A stretch of 64,000 nucleotides of DNA from Methylomonas sp. MK1 (GTDB lineage: Bacteria; Pseudomonadota; Gammaproteobacteria; Methylococcales; Methylomonadaceae). The stretch covers positions 3,038,001-3,102,000 of the forward strand of contig NZ_AQOV01000001.1 of the NCBI RefSeq assembly GCF_000365425.1, in the 5' to 3' direction. Numbering within the stretch: the first letter of the stretch is position 1; every line of letters starts with the position of its first letter. The notes below the pieces were generated by a model, which had not been told where the DNA came from, ran no database searches, and saw only the letters and a list, made by a program, of their open reading frames with translations. This document shows positions 55,350 through 64,000 of this stretch, piece after piece. A program made the translations under genes and the position numbers.

Positions 55350-57356
55350 GTGTCCCCCAAACTCAACCCCCAACAACTCGCCGCCGTTAAAATTATCGAT
55401 AGACCGCTACTGGTGCTGGCCGGTGCCGGTAGCGGCAAGACGCGGGTGATTACCGAGAAGATTGCGTATCTGGTGCAGCAAGGCACTGCCGCGCGGCATA
55501 TTGCGGCGGTGACCTTTACCAATAAAGCGGCGCGGGAAATGAAGAGCCGGGTTGGCCGTTTGTTGGATGACAAGCAGGGGCGTGGGCTGAGAGTCTCGAC
55601 TTTTCATTCCCTGGGTTTGGATATTTTGCGCGCCGAGCACAAAGCTCTGGGTTATAAGGCGGCCATTACCTTGTTCGATGAGCAGGACCGGTTGACTTTG
55701 CTGCGTAATCTAATCAGTCACGGTGTCGGCGGTTGCGATATTGATAACGTCGAGCAGTACAACTGGCAAATCGGCCAGTGGAAAAACGCTTTTGTGACGC
55801 CTATACAAGCGTTGAGCCAAGCCGATGCCAACAGTCTACCGGCTGCGTTACTTTATGAAGCTTTCACCCGTAGTTTAAAGGCTTATAACGCCACCGATTT
55901 CGACGATCTGATTTTGTTGCCGGTGCTGCTGTTCCAACAACATCCGGATGTGCTGGAGAAGTGGCAAAACAAAATTCGCTATTTACTGGTGGACGAATAC
56001 CAGGACACCAATATCACTCAGTATCAACTGGTCAAGCTATTGGCTGGTAATCTCGGCCGCTTTACGGTAGTCGGCGACGATGACCAATCGATCTACGCCT
56101 GGCGCGGCGCGCAACCGGAGAACCTTGGACAACTGCAAAAAGATTACAGCCGCTTGCAGGTCATCAAGCTGGAACAAAACTACCGTTCCGCCGGACGGAT
56201 TTTGAAGGTGGCCAACCAATTGATCGCCAACAATCCGCATGCATTCGAGAAAAAATTATGGAGCGAACTGGGTTATGGCGACCCGTTGCGAGTGCTTAGT
56301 CACAAGAACGACGTGGCCGAGGCTAAGCAAGTTACTGCCGAAATTGTCCATCATCGCTTCAAGACCGGCGGCAGCTATGGCGATTACGCGATTCTGTATC
56401 GCGGCAATCACCAGTCGCGTTTGTTCGAGAAGGAATTGCGCGAGAACAATGTGCCCTATTTCATCAGCGGCAGCGCCTCGTTTTTTTCCTATGCGGAAAT
56501 CAAGGACGTATTGGCTTATCTGCGTCTGCTGGTCAACCGCGATGATGATGCGGCATTTTTGCGGGTGATCAACACCCCGCGTCGGGAGATTGGGCCGACC
56601 ACGCTGGAAAAGCTCGGCGCCTACGCCAACGAGCGGCATATCAGTTTGTTTGCGGCCTGCAACGAGTTGGGCCTACAACAGCGACTGCCCGAAAAATCGG
56701 TACAACGTTTGAGCAAGTTTTGCGATTGGTTGAAAGAGACGGCGATTAAGGTTGAGCGCGAGGATACCTTTGTAGTGATCAACAAGATGATCGACGAGAT
56801 CAACTACTCGGCCTGGTTGCAAGAAAACAGCAAAACCCCGGCATCGGCGGAACGCAAACTGAAAAATGTTTACGAGTTGATCGAATGGCTGCAACGTCTC
56901 GCCACTAAAGACCAGGGCGCTCAGCAGTCGCTGGCGGATGTGATTGCCAAGGTGATGCTGTTGGATATTTTGGATCGCAATCAGGAAGACGAAGCCGGCG
57001 ATCAGGTCAGTTTGATGACTTTGCATGCGGCCAAGGGCTTGGAGTTTCCGCATGTGTTTTTGATTGGCATGGAAGAAAACCTGCTGCCGCATCAGAACAG
57101 CATCGAAACCGAGAATATCGAAGAAGAGCGGCGCTTGGCCTATGTGGGCATCACTCGCGCCCAACAGACTTTAACCTTTAGTTATTGTACGCACCGCAAG
57201 CGCTTCGGCGACCTGACCGAGTGCGAACCCAGCCGGTTTTTAAACGAACTGCCGGAAGAGGATCTGGAATGGGCCAACAAAAAGCAGTTGCCGCCAGAAG
57301 AGATTAAGCAGCGCGGCAAGGCTAGTCTTGCCGCGCTGAAGACGATGTTGAATTGA
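55350..57356 (+). CDS. rep: ATP-dependent DNA helicase Rep
   Basis: 668 residues, 3'-5' superfamily 1 helicase with GTG start. Motifs: Q and Walker A in LNPQQLAAVKIIDRPLLVLAGAGSGKT, TFTNKAAREM, LLVDEYQDTN (II), VGDDDQSIYAWRG (III), LEQNYRS (IV), MTLHAAKGLEFPHVFLIGMEE (V) and VGITRAQ (VI). Length and the residues around these motifs fit Rep better than UvrD or PcrA. It helps replication forks past obstacles. It converges with the protease gene with only 2 bp between stops. Confidence 0.93.
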   Translation: MSPKLNPQQLAAVKIIDRPLLVLAGAGSGKTRVITEKIAYLVQQGTAARHIAAVTFTNKAAREMKSRVGRLLDDKQGRGLRVSTFHSLGLDILRAEHKALGYKAAITLFDEQDRLTLLRNLISHGVGGCDIDNVEQYNWQIGQWKNAFVTPIQALSQADANSLPAALLYEAFTRSLKAYNATDFDDLILLPVLLFQQHPDVLEKWQNKIRYLLVDEYQDTNITQYQLVKLLAGNLGRFTVVGDDDQSIYAWRGAQPENLGQLQKDYSRLQVIKLEQNYRSAGRILKVANQLIANNPHAFEKKLWSELGYGDPLRVLSHKNDVAEAKQVTAEIVHHRFKTGGSYGDYAILYRGNHQSRLFEKELRENNVPYFISGSASFFSYAEIKDVLAYLRLLVNRDDDAAFLRVINTPRREIGPTTLEKLGAYANERHISLFAACNELGLQQRLPEKSVQRLSKFCDWLKETAIKVEREDTFVVINKMIDEINYSAWLQENSKTPASAERKLKNVYELIEWLQRLATKDQGAQQSLADVIAKVMLLDILDRNQEDEAGDQVSLMTLHAAKGLEFPHVFLIGMEENLLPHQNSIETENIEEERRLAYVGITRAQQTLTFSYCTHRKRFGDLTECEPSRFLNELPEEDLEWANKKQLPPEEIKQRGKASLAALKTMLN

Positions 57357-57358
57357 AC

Positions 57359-58708
57359 CTATTGCAGCACTACGAAAAACCCCTCGCCACCGCGTTGCAG
57401 ATTGACCAGCAATGGCGCATTGGGATTGACCACCTGCTTGATTTCATCCAGATTTCTGACCCGGTAACGGTTGGCGGTGACGATGATGTCGCCGGGCCGC
57501 AAACCGGTTTTCCAGGCTTTGGAGTTCTGTTCGACTTTTTCGATCATTACGCCTTCCACCTGATCCTTGGGGGTGACGCCGAGCACAGCGCCGCTTAAGG
57601 TCGGATGCAGTTTATTGCCGTCCAGCTCCGGCCGTTTCGGCTTGCCGATGGTGGCTTGCAGCGACTTGCGTTCTTCGCCGCGCATGATCTCCAGGTTGGC
57701 GGTGTCGCCGATTTGCAGCAATCCCACCGCATTTCGAATTTGGGCGCTACCACCTTTCACATCCTGACCGTTGATTGCCAGGATAATATCGCCCGGCTCC
57801 AGACCAGCCTTTTCGGCGGGCGATCCCGCCTCGACCCGACTAACCACCGCGCCGTGTTGGCTTTTCAGAGCAAAGGCTTTTACCAGTTCCGGCGTTAAAT
57901 CTTGCGTGGTCACACCCAACAAACCGCGGCGCACTTCGCCGTGCTGAACCAGCGACTCCATCAGCCGAGTCGCCATATTCGAGGGAATCGCGAAACCGAT
58001 GCCGACGTTGCCGCCGGTGGGCGCGAGGATTGCCGTGTTCATGCCGACAAATTCGCCGCGTAAATTCACCAAGGCACCGCCGGAGTTGCCGGGGTTGATC
58101 GAGGCGTCGGTTTGGATGAAGTCTTCGTAGCCTTCAATCCCCAGACCGGAACGACCCAGGGCGCTGACGATACCGGAGGTGACGGTTTGGCCGAGGCCGA
58201 ACGGGTTACCGATGGCGACCACGAAGTCGCCGACTTTAAGCTGGCTGGAGTCGGCGATTTTCAGGGCGCTCAGGTTGTCGGCGGGGATTTGGATCACCGC
58301 GACGTCGGCTTCCGGATCGGTGCCCAGCAGCTTGGCGTTCAGCTGCCGGCCGTCGCTGAGCGTGACGGTGATTTTGTCCGCTTTGTCGATCACATGATTA
58401 TTGGTCAACACATAACCTTGATCCTTATCGATAATCACGCCGGAACCCAGGCTGTTTTTTTGCTGTTGCCGCTGGTTTTTGGGGATATTGAAAAAACGCC
58501 GAAGCGCCGGATCGATCATCAATGGATTTTCCTGTACCCGCACATTGGTCGAGGTGGAAATGTTAACGACGGCGGGCATGCTTTGCTCCAGCATCGGTGC
58601 CAGGGAGGGTAATGGTGCGCCGTCGACTTGACCGGGTAATTCTGCGCCGGCTCGCCAGCTGCTCAGGCCAAACAAGATAATCAGGAATAGTTTGTTCATG
58701 TTCGTCAT
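57359..58708 (-). CDS. Do/DegQ-type periplasmic serine protease
   Basis: Periplasmic quality-control protease, about 449 residues. Signal peptide LFLIILFGLSSWRAGA; catalytic His in VLTNNHVID, Asp in GTDPEADVAVIQIP and Ser in NPGNSGGALVNLRG. Two PDZ domains follow (GLLGVTTQDLT ... and LGVTPKDQVEGVMIEKVE ...). The ATG at 58708 or 58699 is possible; the longer frame has no signal peptide. The length and two PDZ domains fit DegQ/DegP or the MucD branch. Confidence 0.92.
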   Translation of the reverse strand: MTNMNKLFLIILFGLSSWRAGAELPGQVDGAPLPSLAPMLEQSMPAVVNISTSTNVRVQENPLMIDPALRRFFNIPKNQRQQQKNSLGSGVIIDKDQGYVLTNNHVIDKADKITVTLSDGRQLNAKLLGTDPEADVAVIQIPADNLSALKIADSSQLKVGDFVVAIGNPFGLGQTVTSGIVSALGRSGLGIEGYEDFIQTDASINPGNSGGALVNLRGEFVGMNTAILAPTGGNVGIGFAIPSNMATRLMESLVQHGEVRRGLLGVTTQDLTPELVKAFALKSQHGAVVSRVEAGSPAEKAGLEPGDIILAINGQDVKGGSAQIRNAVGLLQIGDTANLEIMRGEERKSLQATIGKPKRPELDGNKLHPTLSGAVLGVTPKDQVEGVMIEKVEQNSKAWKTGLRPGDIIVTANRYRVRNLDEIKQVVNPNAPLLVNLQRGGEGFFVVLQ

Positions 58709-58851
58709 GGTTTTTGCATTCCAGGCAGTTAAGTTGCCAGCATGGACATGCTGGGTGGCAAAATGTTTCACTGAGAGTTTACTTAATAATCGACTATCAT
58801 AGATTAAGTTTTCTTGTTGGTTTCCCTTCACTTTTTATTCGCGACGAGTAC

Positions 58852-60183
58852 GTGGCTGTCGACATCCATTCCGCTGAAGGCCGTGTTATTCGGCAATTAA
58901 TTCCGCTATCCACCTTGCCCTTCACTAAATTTGAGGCGCTGTGCGCACAAATCAAGATAGAGGATGCGGAAGAAGGTCAATTTTTGTTCAAATGCGGGGA
59001 TGAACGTAACGATCTGGTTTACTTGATCGACGGTAGCGTGACCTTGCAGACCGATCTGTTAAAGATCGAAACGATCAAGTCGGATAGTCCTTCGGCGCGC
59101 TTCGCGCTGGCGCATCAAATCCCTAGAAAAGTGCATGCGGTTGCAAGTACCCGAATTCGTTTTTTGCGATTGAATGCTGATATGATGAAATCGGTTCAAG
59201 ATGTCCCGTATGAAGAAACAGAGAGTTTTATGGTAGTTGAAGAGGTGGAGGACAATGACGACTGGATGACGACCTTGTTGAAGTCGCCGGTATTTCGGGC
59301 GTTGCCTCCGGCTAATTTGCAAAAAATTTTGATGGGCATGCAGGAAGTTCGGGTTGTTGCCGGCACTGTAATTGTCAATCAAGGTGAGCCGGGCGATTTT
59401 TACTACATTATCAAAAGAGGGCAATGCTCGGTGAGCAGGAAGCCGGCACCCAACGCTAAGGAGATCAAGCTGGCGCAACTCAGCGACCAGGATACCTTTG
59501 GCGAGGATGCGCTGATTTCAGGTGAACCCCGCAATGTTTCAGTCAGTGCCTTGACCGATGTTTCCTTGCTACGCTTGGGTAAGGAACAGTTTCTGACCTT
59601 GATCAAGCAACCAACGCTTAAATATATCAGCTATAAAGATGCCCAGGATTTAGTGGCCAAGGGCGCCGATCTGGTCGATGTGCGCGAGCCCGACGAATAT
59701 AAGCCCAAGCATCTGCCGTTCAGTATCAATCTGCCGTTTTTTTCCTTGCGCATGCAGCTAAAAACCTTGAATCGGCAGCATCCGATCGTAGTGGTTTGTC
59801 AGAACGGCAAAATCAGCGAAACAGCAGCTTTCATCCTGATGCGGCATAAATTCAATGCGCTGATTTTAAGCGGCGGTATCGACAGCATTAACCCGGATGA
59901 GCTGAAAGCGCCGTCGTCGTTTCCGATCGATGACGGTATAGAGACCAGTAATTTTAGAGGGGTGGGCGGGGACAGCGGGTCGAGTCACTCGTTCACCGAG
60001 CAATCCTCAATACAAGACGATATGGAGCGTTTACGGCGCTTTCTGCAGCAGCTGAAAACCAAATACAATATTTTGGAAGCTGAGAAAAAGGCTTTGGAGA
60101 TGAAATATTTGGCGCTTGCCAAGTTTACGGAATCGTTAAAAGCCGAGCTTGACGCAATCAAGAAAGCTGGTGGCGGTGGCTAG
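58852..60183 (+). CDS. Tandem cyclic-nucleotide-binding and rhodanese domain protein with C-terminal coiled coil
   Basis: 443 residues from the GTG at 58852; the upstream frame is open to 58714, so the start is provisional. A first CNB-like domain (about 18-115) lacks a clear phosphate cassette. A second, fuller one (about 145-255) has FGEDALISGEPRNVSV, which suits cyclic nucleotide binding. A rhodanese domain (about 265-350) has DVREPDEYKPKHLP and the active Cys316 in VVVCQNGK. A Ser/Gly linker and a charged coiled coil (about 388-436) end the protein. No membrane segment. The role is probably signalling coupled to sulfur chemistry. Confidence 0.8.
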   Translation: MAVDIHSAEGRVIRQLIPLSTLPFTKFEALCAQIKIEDAEEGQFLFKCGDERNDLVYLIDGSVTLQTDLLKIETIKSDSPSARFALAHQIPRKVHAVASTRIRFLRLNADMMKSVQDVPYEETESFMVVEEVEDNDDWMTTLLKSPVFRALPPANLQKILMGMQEVRVVAGTVIVNQGEPGDFYYIIKRGQCSVSRKPAPNAKEIKLAQLSDQDTFGEDALISGEPRNVSVSALTDVSLLRLGKEQFLTLIKQPTLKYISYKDAQDLVAKGADLVDVREPDEYKPKHLPFSINLPFFSLRMQLKTLNRQHPIVVVCQNGKISETAAFILMRHKFNALILSGGIDSINPDELKAPSSFPIDDGIETSNFRGVGGDSGSSHSFTEQSSIQDDMERLRRFLQQLKTKYNILEAEKKALEMKYLALAKFTESLKAELDAIKKAGGGG

Positions 60184-60239
60184 TCGGACAAAACCTTGCT
60201 AGCCCGCCAACGCCTAAAAGCGGATCAATAAAGCGATGT

Positions 60240-60395
60240 TTATTTGATTTTGGCTTCTTTGTACATCACATGCTTACGAACGACGGGATCAAATTTTTTG
60301 ATCTCCATTTTTTCAGGCATGGTTTTTTTGTTTTTGGTGGTGGTGTAGAAATGGCCGGTGCCTTCGCTAGATACCAATTTGATTTTGTCACGCAT
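60240..60395 (-). CDS. rpmG: Ribosomal protein L33
   Basis: 51 residues: [20 protein letters not shown], then [20 protein letters not shown]. Zinc-free (C-) type L33, since no Cys pairs are present. Follows rpmB by 11 bp in one transcript, the usual rpmB-rpmG pair of the large subunit. Confidence 0.96.
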   Translation of the reverse strand: MRDKIKLVSSEGTGHFYTTTKNKKTMPEKMEIKKFDPVVRKHVMYKEAKIK

Positions 60396-60406
60396 GTTCA
60401 GTCTCC

Positions 60407-60643
60407 TTAAAATTGTTCGCCGCGTTTACGCATATCGGCCAGAACAGCATCGATGCCGTTTTTGTCGATGATACGCATACCTTTGGAAGATACTCTCAAA
60501 CGAACCCAACGGTTTTCGCTTTCAACCCAGAATCTGTGGTGGTGCAGATTAGGCGTAAAACGTCTTTTGGTTCTGTTCATCGCGTGTGAAACGTTGTGCC
60601 CTGTTACTGGGCGTTTACCTGTTACTTGGCATACTCTGGACAT
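60407..60643 (-). CDS. rpmB: Ribosomal protein L28
   Basis: 78 residues starting [20 protein letters not shown], with [20 protein letters not shown] and a basic tail. The ATG at 60643 is the family start; the frame upstream to 60715 is an artefact. First gene of the rpmB-rpmG pair and divergent from gshB. Confidence 0.97.
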   Translation of the reverse strand: MSRVCQVTGKRPVTGHNVSHAMNRTKRRFTPNLHHHRFWVESENRWVRLRVSSKGMRIIDKNGIDAVLADMRKRGEQF

Positions 60644-60782
60644 GACTACCTCAATGCGAGCTTTTAATTCAAAATAGCCGCGCTTTATAACAAAAAAACT
60701 TTTGTTGGTAAACAACAGCCTGCAAAATAAATTTGATAAAATCGGTTTTATTTCCCCTTGCTTCGGAATTTACAGGACTTTA

Positions 60783-61733
60783 ATGACTATTAAACTCGGC
60801 GTGGTCATGGACCCCATCGGCCAAATCAATATTAAAAAGGACACCAGTTTCGCGATGCTGCTGGAAGCCCAGGCGCGCGGATGGGAACTGCATTACATGG
60901 AACTGTCCGACCTATATATGCGCAACGGCGACGCTTATGCCCGTTCCCGCGAACTGGAAGTCGAGCGCGACGAAAAACAGTGGCATCGGTTTCTCGGCGA
61001 AAAGCAAATCGCCTTGTCCGAATTGGACGCGATTATCATGCGTAAGGATCCGCCCTTCAACCAGGAATATATTTACGCCACGTATATGCTGGAACAGGCC
61101 GAGCGGCAAGGCGTTTATGTCGTCAACAAACCGCAATCGCTGCGCGACGCCAACGAAAAAATGTTCACCGCCTGGTTTCCGCAATGCTGCACCGACACCT
61201 TGGTAGCCCGAGACCCGCAAAAAATCCGCGACTTCTTAAAAGAGCACCAGGAAATCATCCTGAAACCCTTGGACGGCATGGGTGGCGCTTCGATCTTTTA
61301 CGTCAAAGAACACGACCCCAATCTCAGCGTGATTCTGGAAACCATGACCCAGCACGGCAACAGTTACATCATGGCGCAAAAATATTTACCCGCTGTAAAA
61401 GATGGCGACAAGCGGATCCTGGTGGTCAATGGCGAACCGGTGCCGTATTGTCTGGCACGGATTCCGGCCAGCGGCGAAAGCCGTGGCAATTTGGCCGCCG
61501 GCGGCCGCGGCGAAGGCCGGCCTTTGAGTGATCGTGATCGCTGGATTGCCGAACAAGTGGGACCGACCTTGCGCGAAAAAGGCCTGATATTTGTCGGCTT
61601 GGATGTCATCGGCGACTATCTGACTGAAGTGAATGTCACCAGCCCGACCTGCGTACAGGAGCTGGATAAACAGTTCGGTATCAATATTAGCGCGCAACTA
61701 ATGGATCACATCGCCGCCCAATGCCAGGCCTGA
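60783..61733 (+). CDS. gshB: Glutathione synthetase
   Basis: Adds glycine to gamma-glutamylcysteine. 316 residues of the ATP-grasp fold: KLGVVMDPIGQINIKKDTSFAM at the start, MRKDPPFNQEYIYATYMLE, LKPLDGMGGASIFYVK, the RILVVNGEPVPYCLARIP core and the ENVTSPT-like EVNVTSPTCVQEL near the end. The ATG at 60783 is the standard start; the earlier frame is not coding. tonB begins 1 bp later. Glutathione also serves the formaldehyde pathways relevant to a methanotroph. Confidence 0.96.
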   Translation: MTIKLGVVMDPIGQINIKKDTSFAMLLEAQARGWELHYMELSDLYMRNGDAYARSRELEVERDEKQWHRFLGEKQIALSELDAIIMRKDPPFNQEYIYATYMLEQAERQGVYVVNKPQSLRDANEKMFTAWFPQCCTDTLVARDPQKIRDFLKEHQEIILKPLDGMGGASIFYVKEHDPNLSVILETMTQHGNSYIMAQKYLPAVKDGDKRILVVNGEPVPYCLARIPASGESRGNLAAGGRGEGRPLSDRDRWIAEQVGPTLREKGLIFVGLDVIGDYLTEVNVTSPTCVQELDKQFGINISAQLMDHIAAQCQA

Positions 61734-61734
61734 T

Positions 61735-62628
61735 ATGCACGCGCCGGAATTGACTCCCACGCCGCTCTCGCAAGGCGATTCGCTACTGACGGCTTTGTTT
61801 GTGGCGGCGGTGCTGCATGTGGTCGTATTGTTGGGGGTTAATTTCACCGCGCCACAACCGCCCAAGGTCAACCGGTCGATTGAAATCACAGTGGCTCATG
61901 CGCCAGTGAAGAAGGCGCCCAAGGATGCGAAACATCTGGCAGCCGAACATCAAATAGGTGCCGGCGAGGAAGCGCATAAACCGGAGCCGCCGCAGCAAAA
62001 AATAGCCACGCAGGAACAAACGATCAGCCCACCGGCCAAGAAAGTCTTGCCGCATCCGGCGGTTCCACAAGTCAAGCCGGTCGCCGAAAAATTGCTTACT
62101 CAAGCAAAAGCCCCGGTTAAGGTGGTGACGGAACCCGAGCAACCGGTAGAATTACCGGAAGCTGTTGAAGTTCAGGAATCCGCCCCCAAATTATCGCCTG
62201 AAGCGCTTCAGCAACAAATCGCTCAACTCGGCGAGCGCATCAGAAATACCCAGCAAAGCGCGCAAGATACTAAGATTAAATTCGTCAACTCGATTAGCAC
62301 GCATAAGTATCTAGCGGCGCAATATGTCAAGGATTGGGAGGACAAGGTTGAGCGCACCGGCAATCTGAATTATCCTGAGGCCGCGCGCAAAAAAGGCGTT
62401 TCGCAATCCTTGACCATGGATGTGGGGATCAATGCCGACGGCAGTATTTACAGCATGCGCGTCGTCAGATCGTCCGGCAATTCCGCGCTGGATGACGCCG
62501 CGAAACGGATTGTGAAGATGAGTGCCCCGTTTGCCGCTTTACCCGATGATTTGTTGAGAGAAGTGAACGTTTTGGTGATTACCAGGGTCTGGAAATTCTC
62601 AGACGAAACCGGCATGACTGCCCGCTAG
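61735..62628 (+). CDS. TonB-family energy transducer
   Basis: 297 residues. A single N-terminal helix (LLTALFVAAVLHVVVLLGV) anchors it in the inner membrane, followed by a Pro/Lys/Glu-rich periplasmic spacer and a C-terminal TonB domain (YPEAARKKGVSQSLTMDVGI ... VRSSGNSALDDAAKRIVKMS). It transmits proton-motive energy to outer-membrane receptors; no exbB/exbD or receptor lies beside it. It follows gshB by 1 bp, an arrangement seen in other gammaproteobacteria together with yqgE and ruvX. Confidence 0.88.
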   Translation: MHAPELTPTPLSQGDSLLTALFVAAVLHVVVLLGVNFTAPQPPKVNRSIEITVAHAPVKKAPKDAKHLAAEHQIGAGEEAHKPEPPQQKIATQEQTISPPAKKVLPHPAVPQVKPVAEKLLTQAKAPVKVVTEPEQPVELPEAVEVQESAPKLSPEALQQQIAQLGERIRNTQQSAQDTKIKFVNSISTHKYLAAQYVKDWEDKVERTGNLNYPEAARKKGVSQSLTMDVGINADGSIYSMRVVRSSGNSALDDAAKRIVKMSAPFAALPDDLLREVNVLVITRVWKFSDETGMTAR

Positions 62629-62644
62629 CCCATACAGCACTCCA

Positions 62645-63211
62645 ATGACAGACGTTACTTATTTAAATAACCAGTTTTTGATTGCGATGCCCGGCTTGGC
62701 CGATCCGCATTTTTTTCACACGGTGACATACCTGTGCCAGCACAACGAAGAAGGTGCGCTCGGCATCGTCATCAACCGACCGACCGGCATGAAGTTACGC
62801 GATATTTTCGAGCAAATGGGGATTAAAACCGAGCTGGAAAATGTGTTGGAAACCCCGGTGTTCGCCGGCGGCCCGGTACAGCAGGAACGCGGCTTTGTGA
62901 TTCACGATGCCTGCGAACAGCGCTGGGATTCCAGCATCAGCACGGCCGAGAATATCACCCTCACCAGTTCCCGCGACATTCTGGAGGCTATCGCCGAAGG
63001 CAAAGGTCCCAACCATTATTTGATCGCGTTAGGTTACGCCGGCTGGGGTAGCGGGCAACTAGAGAAAGAAATGGTCGAAAACGCCTGGCTGAACACGCCG
63101 TGCGGTGAAGAGATACTCTACGAAACGCCGATCAGCCAGCGCTGGAATGCGGCGGCGGGACAGTTGGGTATCGATATTAATCGTCTGACCACGCCGGCAG
63201 GTCATGGTTAA
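62645..63211 (+). CDS. YqgE/AlgH family protein (DUF179)
   Basis: 188 residues with the family marks LNNQFLIAMPGLADPHFFHTVTYLCQHNEEGALGIVINRPT, VFAGGPVQQERGFVIH and YLIALGYAGWGSGQLEKE. Cytoplasmic, function not established; AlgH was once proposed as a regulator of alginate genes in Pseudomonas. The gene overlaps ruvX by 8 bp, as in many proteobacteria. Confidence 0.93.
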   Translation: MTDVTYLNNQFLIAMPGLADPHFFHTVTYLCQHNEEGALGIVINRPTGMKLRDIFEQMGIKTELENVLETPVFAGGPVQQERGFVIHDACEQRWDSSISTAENITLTSSRDILEAIAEGKGPNHYLIALGYAGWGSGQLEKEMVENAWLNTPCGEEILYETPISQRWNAAAGQLGIDINRLTTPAGHG

Positions 63212-63650
63212 GGTCGATCCGCTGGCGGCAAAATTCAGCAGTGACGCGTATTTAGGGTTTGATTTCGGCAACAAAAAAATTGGGATCGCAGTGGGGCATG
63301 CCGATACCGGCATTGCCAGTCCGCTGCAAACCATCCAGTCGCTTAATCAGGTTCCGGACTGGCATAAAATCGGTCTGTTGATCGCCGAATGGCGGCCCAT
63401 AGGCCTGGTGGTCGGCATTTCCCGGCAACAAGACGGCTCGGATAATATTATTACTCCGCGCATGCAAAAGTTCTGCCGCCAGCTGAATGGTCGTTACAAT
63501 CTGCCGGTGCATCAAATCGATGAAACGCTAACCACGTTCGCAGCCAAACAAATGCTGTTCGACGACCTAAAGGTTAGCGCTGCTAAACTGTGGTCCGTGC
63601 AAGATCAACTGGCCGCTCAGATAATTCTGCAAAGCTGGTTTGATAAGTAA
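63204..63650 (+). CDS. ruvX: Putative Holliday junction resolvase / rRNA maturation nuclease
   Basis: 148 residues of RNase H-like fold: YLGFDFGNKKIGIAVGHADTG holds the first catalytic Asp, VVGISRQQDGSDN and IDETLTTFAA the next, and SVQDQLAAQIILQSW the C-terminal helix. YqgF/RuvX proteins process pre-16S rRNA ends and may act on DNA junctions. It overlaps yqgE and precedes pyrR, the typical gammaproteobacterial order. Confidence 0.93.
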   Translation: MVKVDPLAAKFSSDAYLGFDFGNKKIGIAVGHADTGIASPLQTIQSLNQVPDWHKIGLLIAEWRPIGLVVGISRQQDGSDNIITPRMQKFCRQLNGRYNLPVHQIDETLTTFAAKQMLFDDLKVSAAKLWSVQDQLAAQIILQSWFDK

Positions 63651-63748
63651 AAGACGAAAACGGTTCTACGGCCAAGCAGCCCTTTATCCTGTCGCTTTTG
63701 GCTTTTTTCCAATTTCTATAACAATAACAAGATCCCCCTGTAACTGCC

Positions 63749-64000
63749 ATGCCAATCGCCACTCTCAACATCGATATCCTGCTCGACACTCTGGAAGCCG
63801 CGATTCGTCGGCAAATTAGCGAGCGCAATCTGCATAATCCGTTGCTGATCGGTATACACAGCGGTGGGGCCTGGATCGCACGCCATATGCATCAGCGCTT
63901 GGGCATGGGCGAACCCTTGGGCATGCTGGACATCACCTTTTATCGCGACGATTTTTCACAAATCGGCATGCATCCCAAGGTCAAGACCAGCCAACTGCCA
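63749..64000 (+). CDS. pyrR: Pyrimidine operon regulator / uracil phosphoribosyltransferase, N-terminal part
   Basis: 84 codons are visible before the window ends. LEAAIRRQISERNLHNPLLIGIHSGGAWIARHMHQRL and LGMLDITFYRDDFSQIG are the PyrR start, the last being the segment before the PRPP loop, which lies outside. PyrR has weak UPRTase activity and, in Gram-positives, attenuates pyr transcription; its role in proteobacteria is less clear. pyrB is a likely next gene. Confidence 0.9.
   Translation, partial: MPIATLNIDILLDTLEAAIRRQISERNLHNPLLIGIHSGGAWIARHMHQRLGMGEPLGMLDITFYRDDFSQIGMHPKVKTSQLP

Overview
The window looks like chromosome of a gammaproteobacterial methanotroph, probably Methylomonas or a close relative. 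The main evidence is a complete copper membrane monooxygenase operon in the order A-B-C (29924 down to 27132, minus strand). That order is the hallmark of the divergent pxmABC operon; canonical pmo operons run C-A-B. The gene products and the GC-rich codon use of the core genes agree. Two PEP-CTERM proteins suggest that an exosortase is encoded elsewhere.

Layout. 1-3.1 kb: end of a RES-domain gene, a retropepsin-like protease, a BaiN/HI0933-type flavoprotein and a PEP-CTERM protein. 3.5-7.8 kb: trpD and trpC, split by an orphan antitoxin and an AT-rich HEPN-type gene that lies between two near-identical ~265 bp inverted repeats. 7.9-14.6 kb: a short MetF-like reductase and an RND efflux operon (outer-membrane factor, adaptor, pump). 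15.2-20.7 kb: a metzincin lipoprotein, an ABC-F ATPase, a membrane protein and a universal stress protein. 20.7-25.7 kb: late cobalamin synthesis (cobU, cobT, cobS, bluB, cobQ) with a TM2 gene inside it. 25.8-32.2 kb: pxmABC plus an MFS transporter, a divergent LysR regulator and a royal-jelly/SMP-30-like protein. 32.5-37.9 kb: an accessory island with a MITE-like element, dispersed repeats, a secreted protein, an unknown protein and two transposase remnants; its outer borders are again two inverted copies of the same repeat family. 37.9-48.2 kb: lspA-ileS, a nitroreductase, a PAS-GAF-GGDEF cyclase, a TIGR03790 protein, two membrane proteins, an SDR and an FAD oxidoreductase. 48.4 kb: a small secreted repeat protein. 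49.0-55.2 kb: an integron cassette array. 55.3-64 kb: rep, a Do-type protease, a cyclic-nucleotide/rhodanese protein, rpmG-rpmB, gshB, a tonB gene, yqgE, ruvX and the start of pyrR.

The main discoveries are in the accessory parts. The integron has a decayed intI (N-terminal domain only, frameshifted) pointing away from eight minus-strand cassettes, with seven recognisable attC sites. The cassette next to intI carried a Tae4-type T6SS amidase effector plus a small membrane protein. The effector is broken by a frameshifting deletion where the nucleophile Cys should lie, and again by a nonsense codon. Other cassettes encode two methyltransferases, a PEP-CTERM protein, an alpha/beta hydrolase, a GFA/CENP-V protein and two DUF proteins.

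The second theme is a dispersed repeat with a stem conserved by compensatory change. It brackets both gene islands in inverted pairs, and one copy has been invaded three times by a ~70-80 bp palindromic module. No rRNA, tRNA, CRISPR array or B12 riboswitch was recognised. All assignments come from reading motifs; no database search was run.
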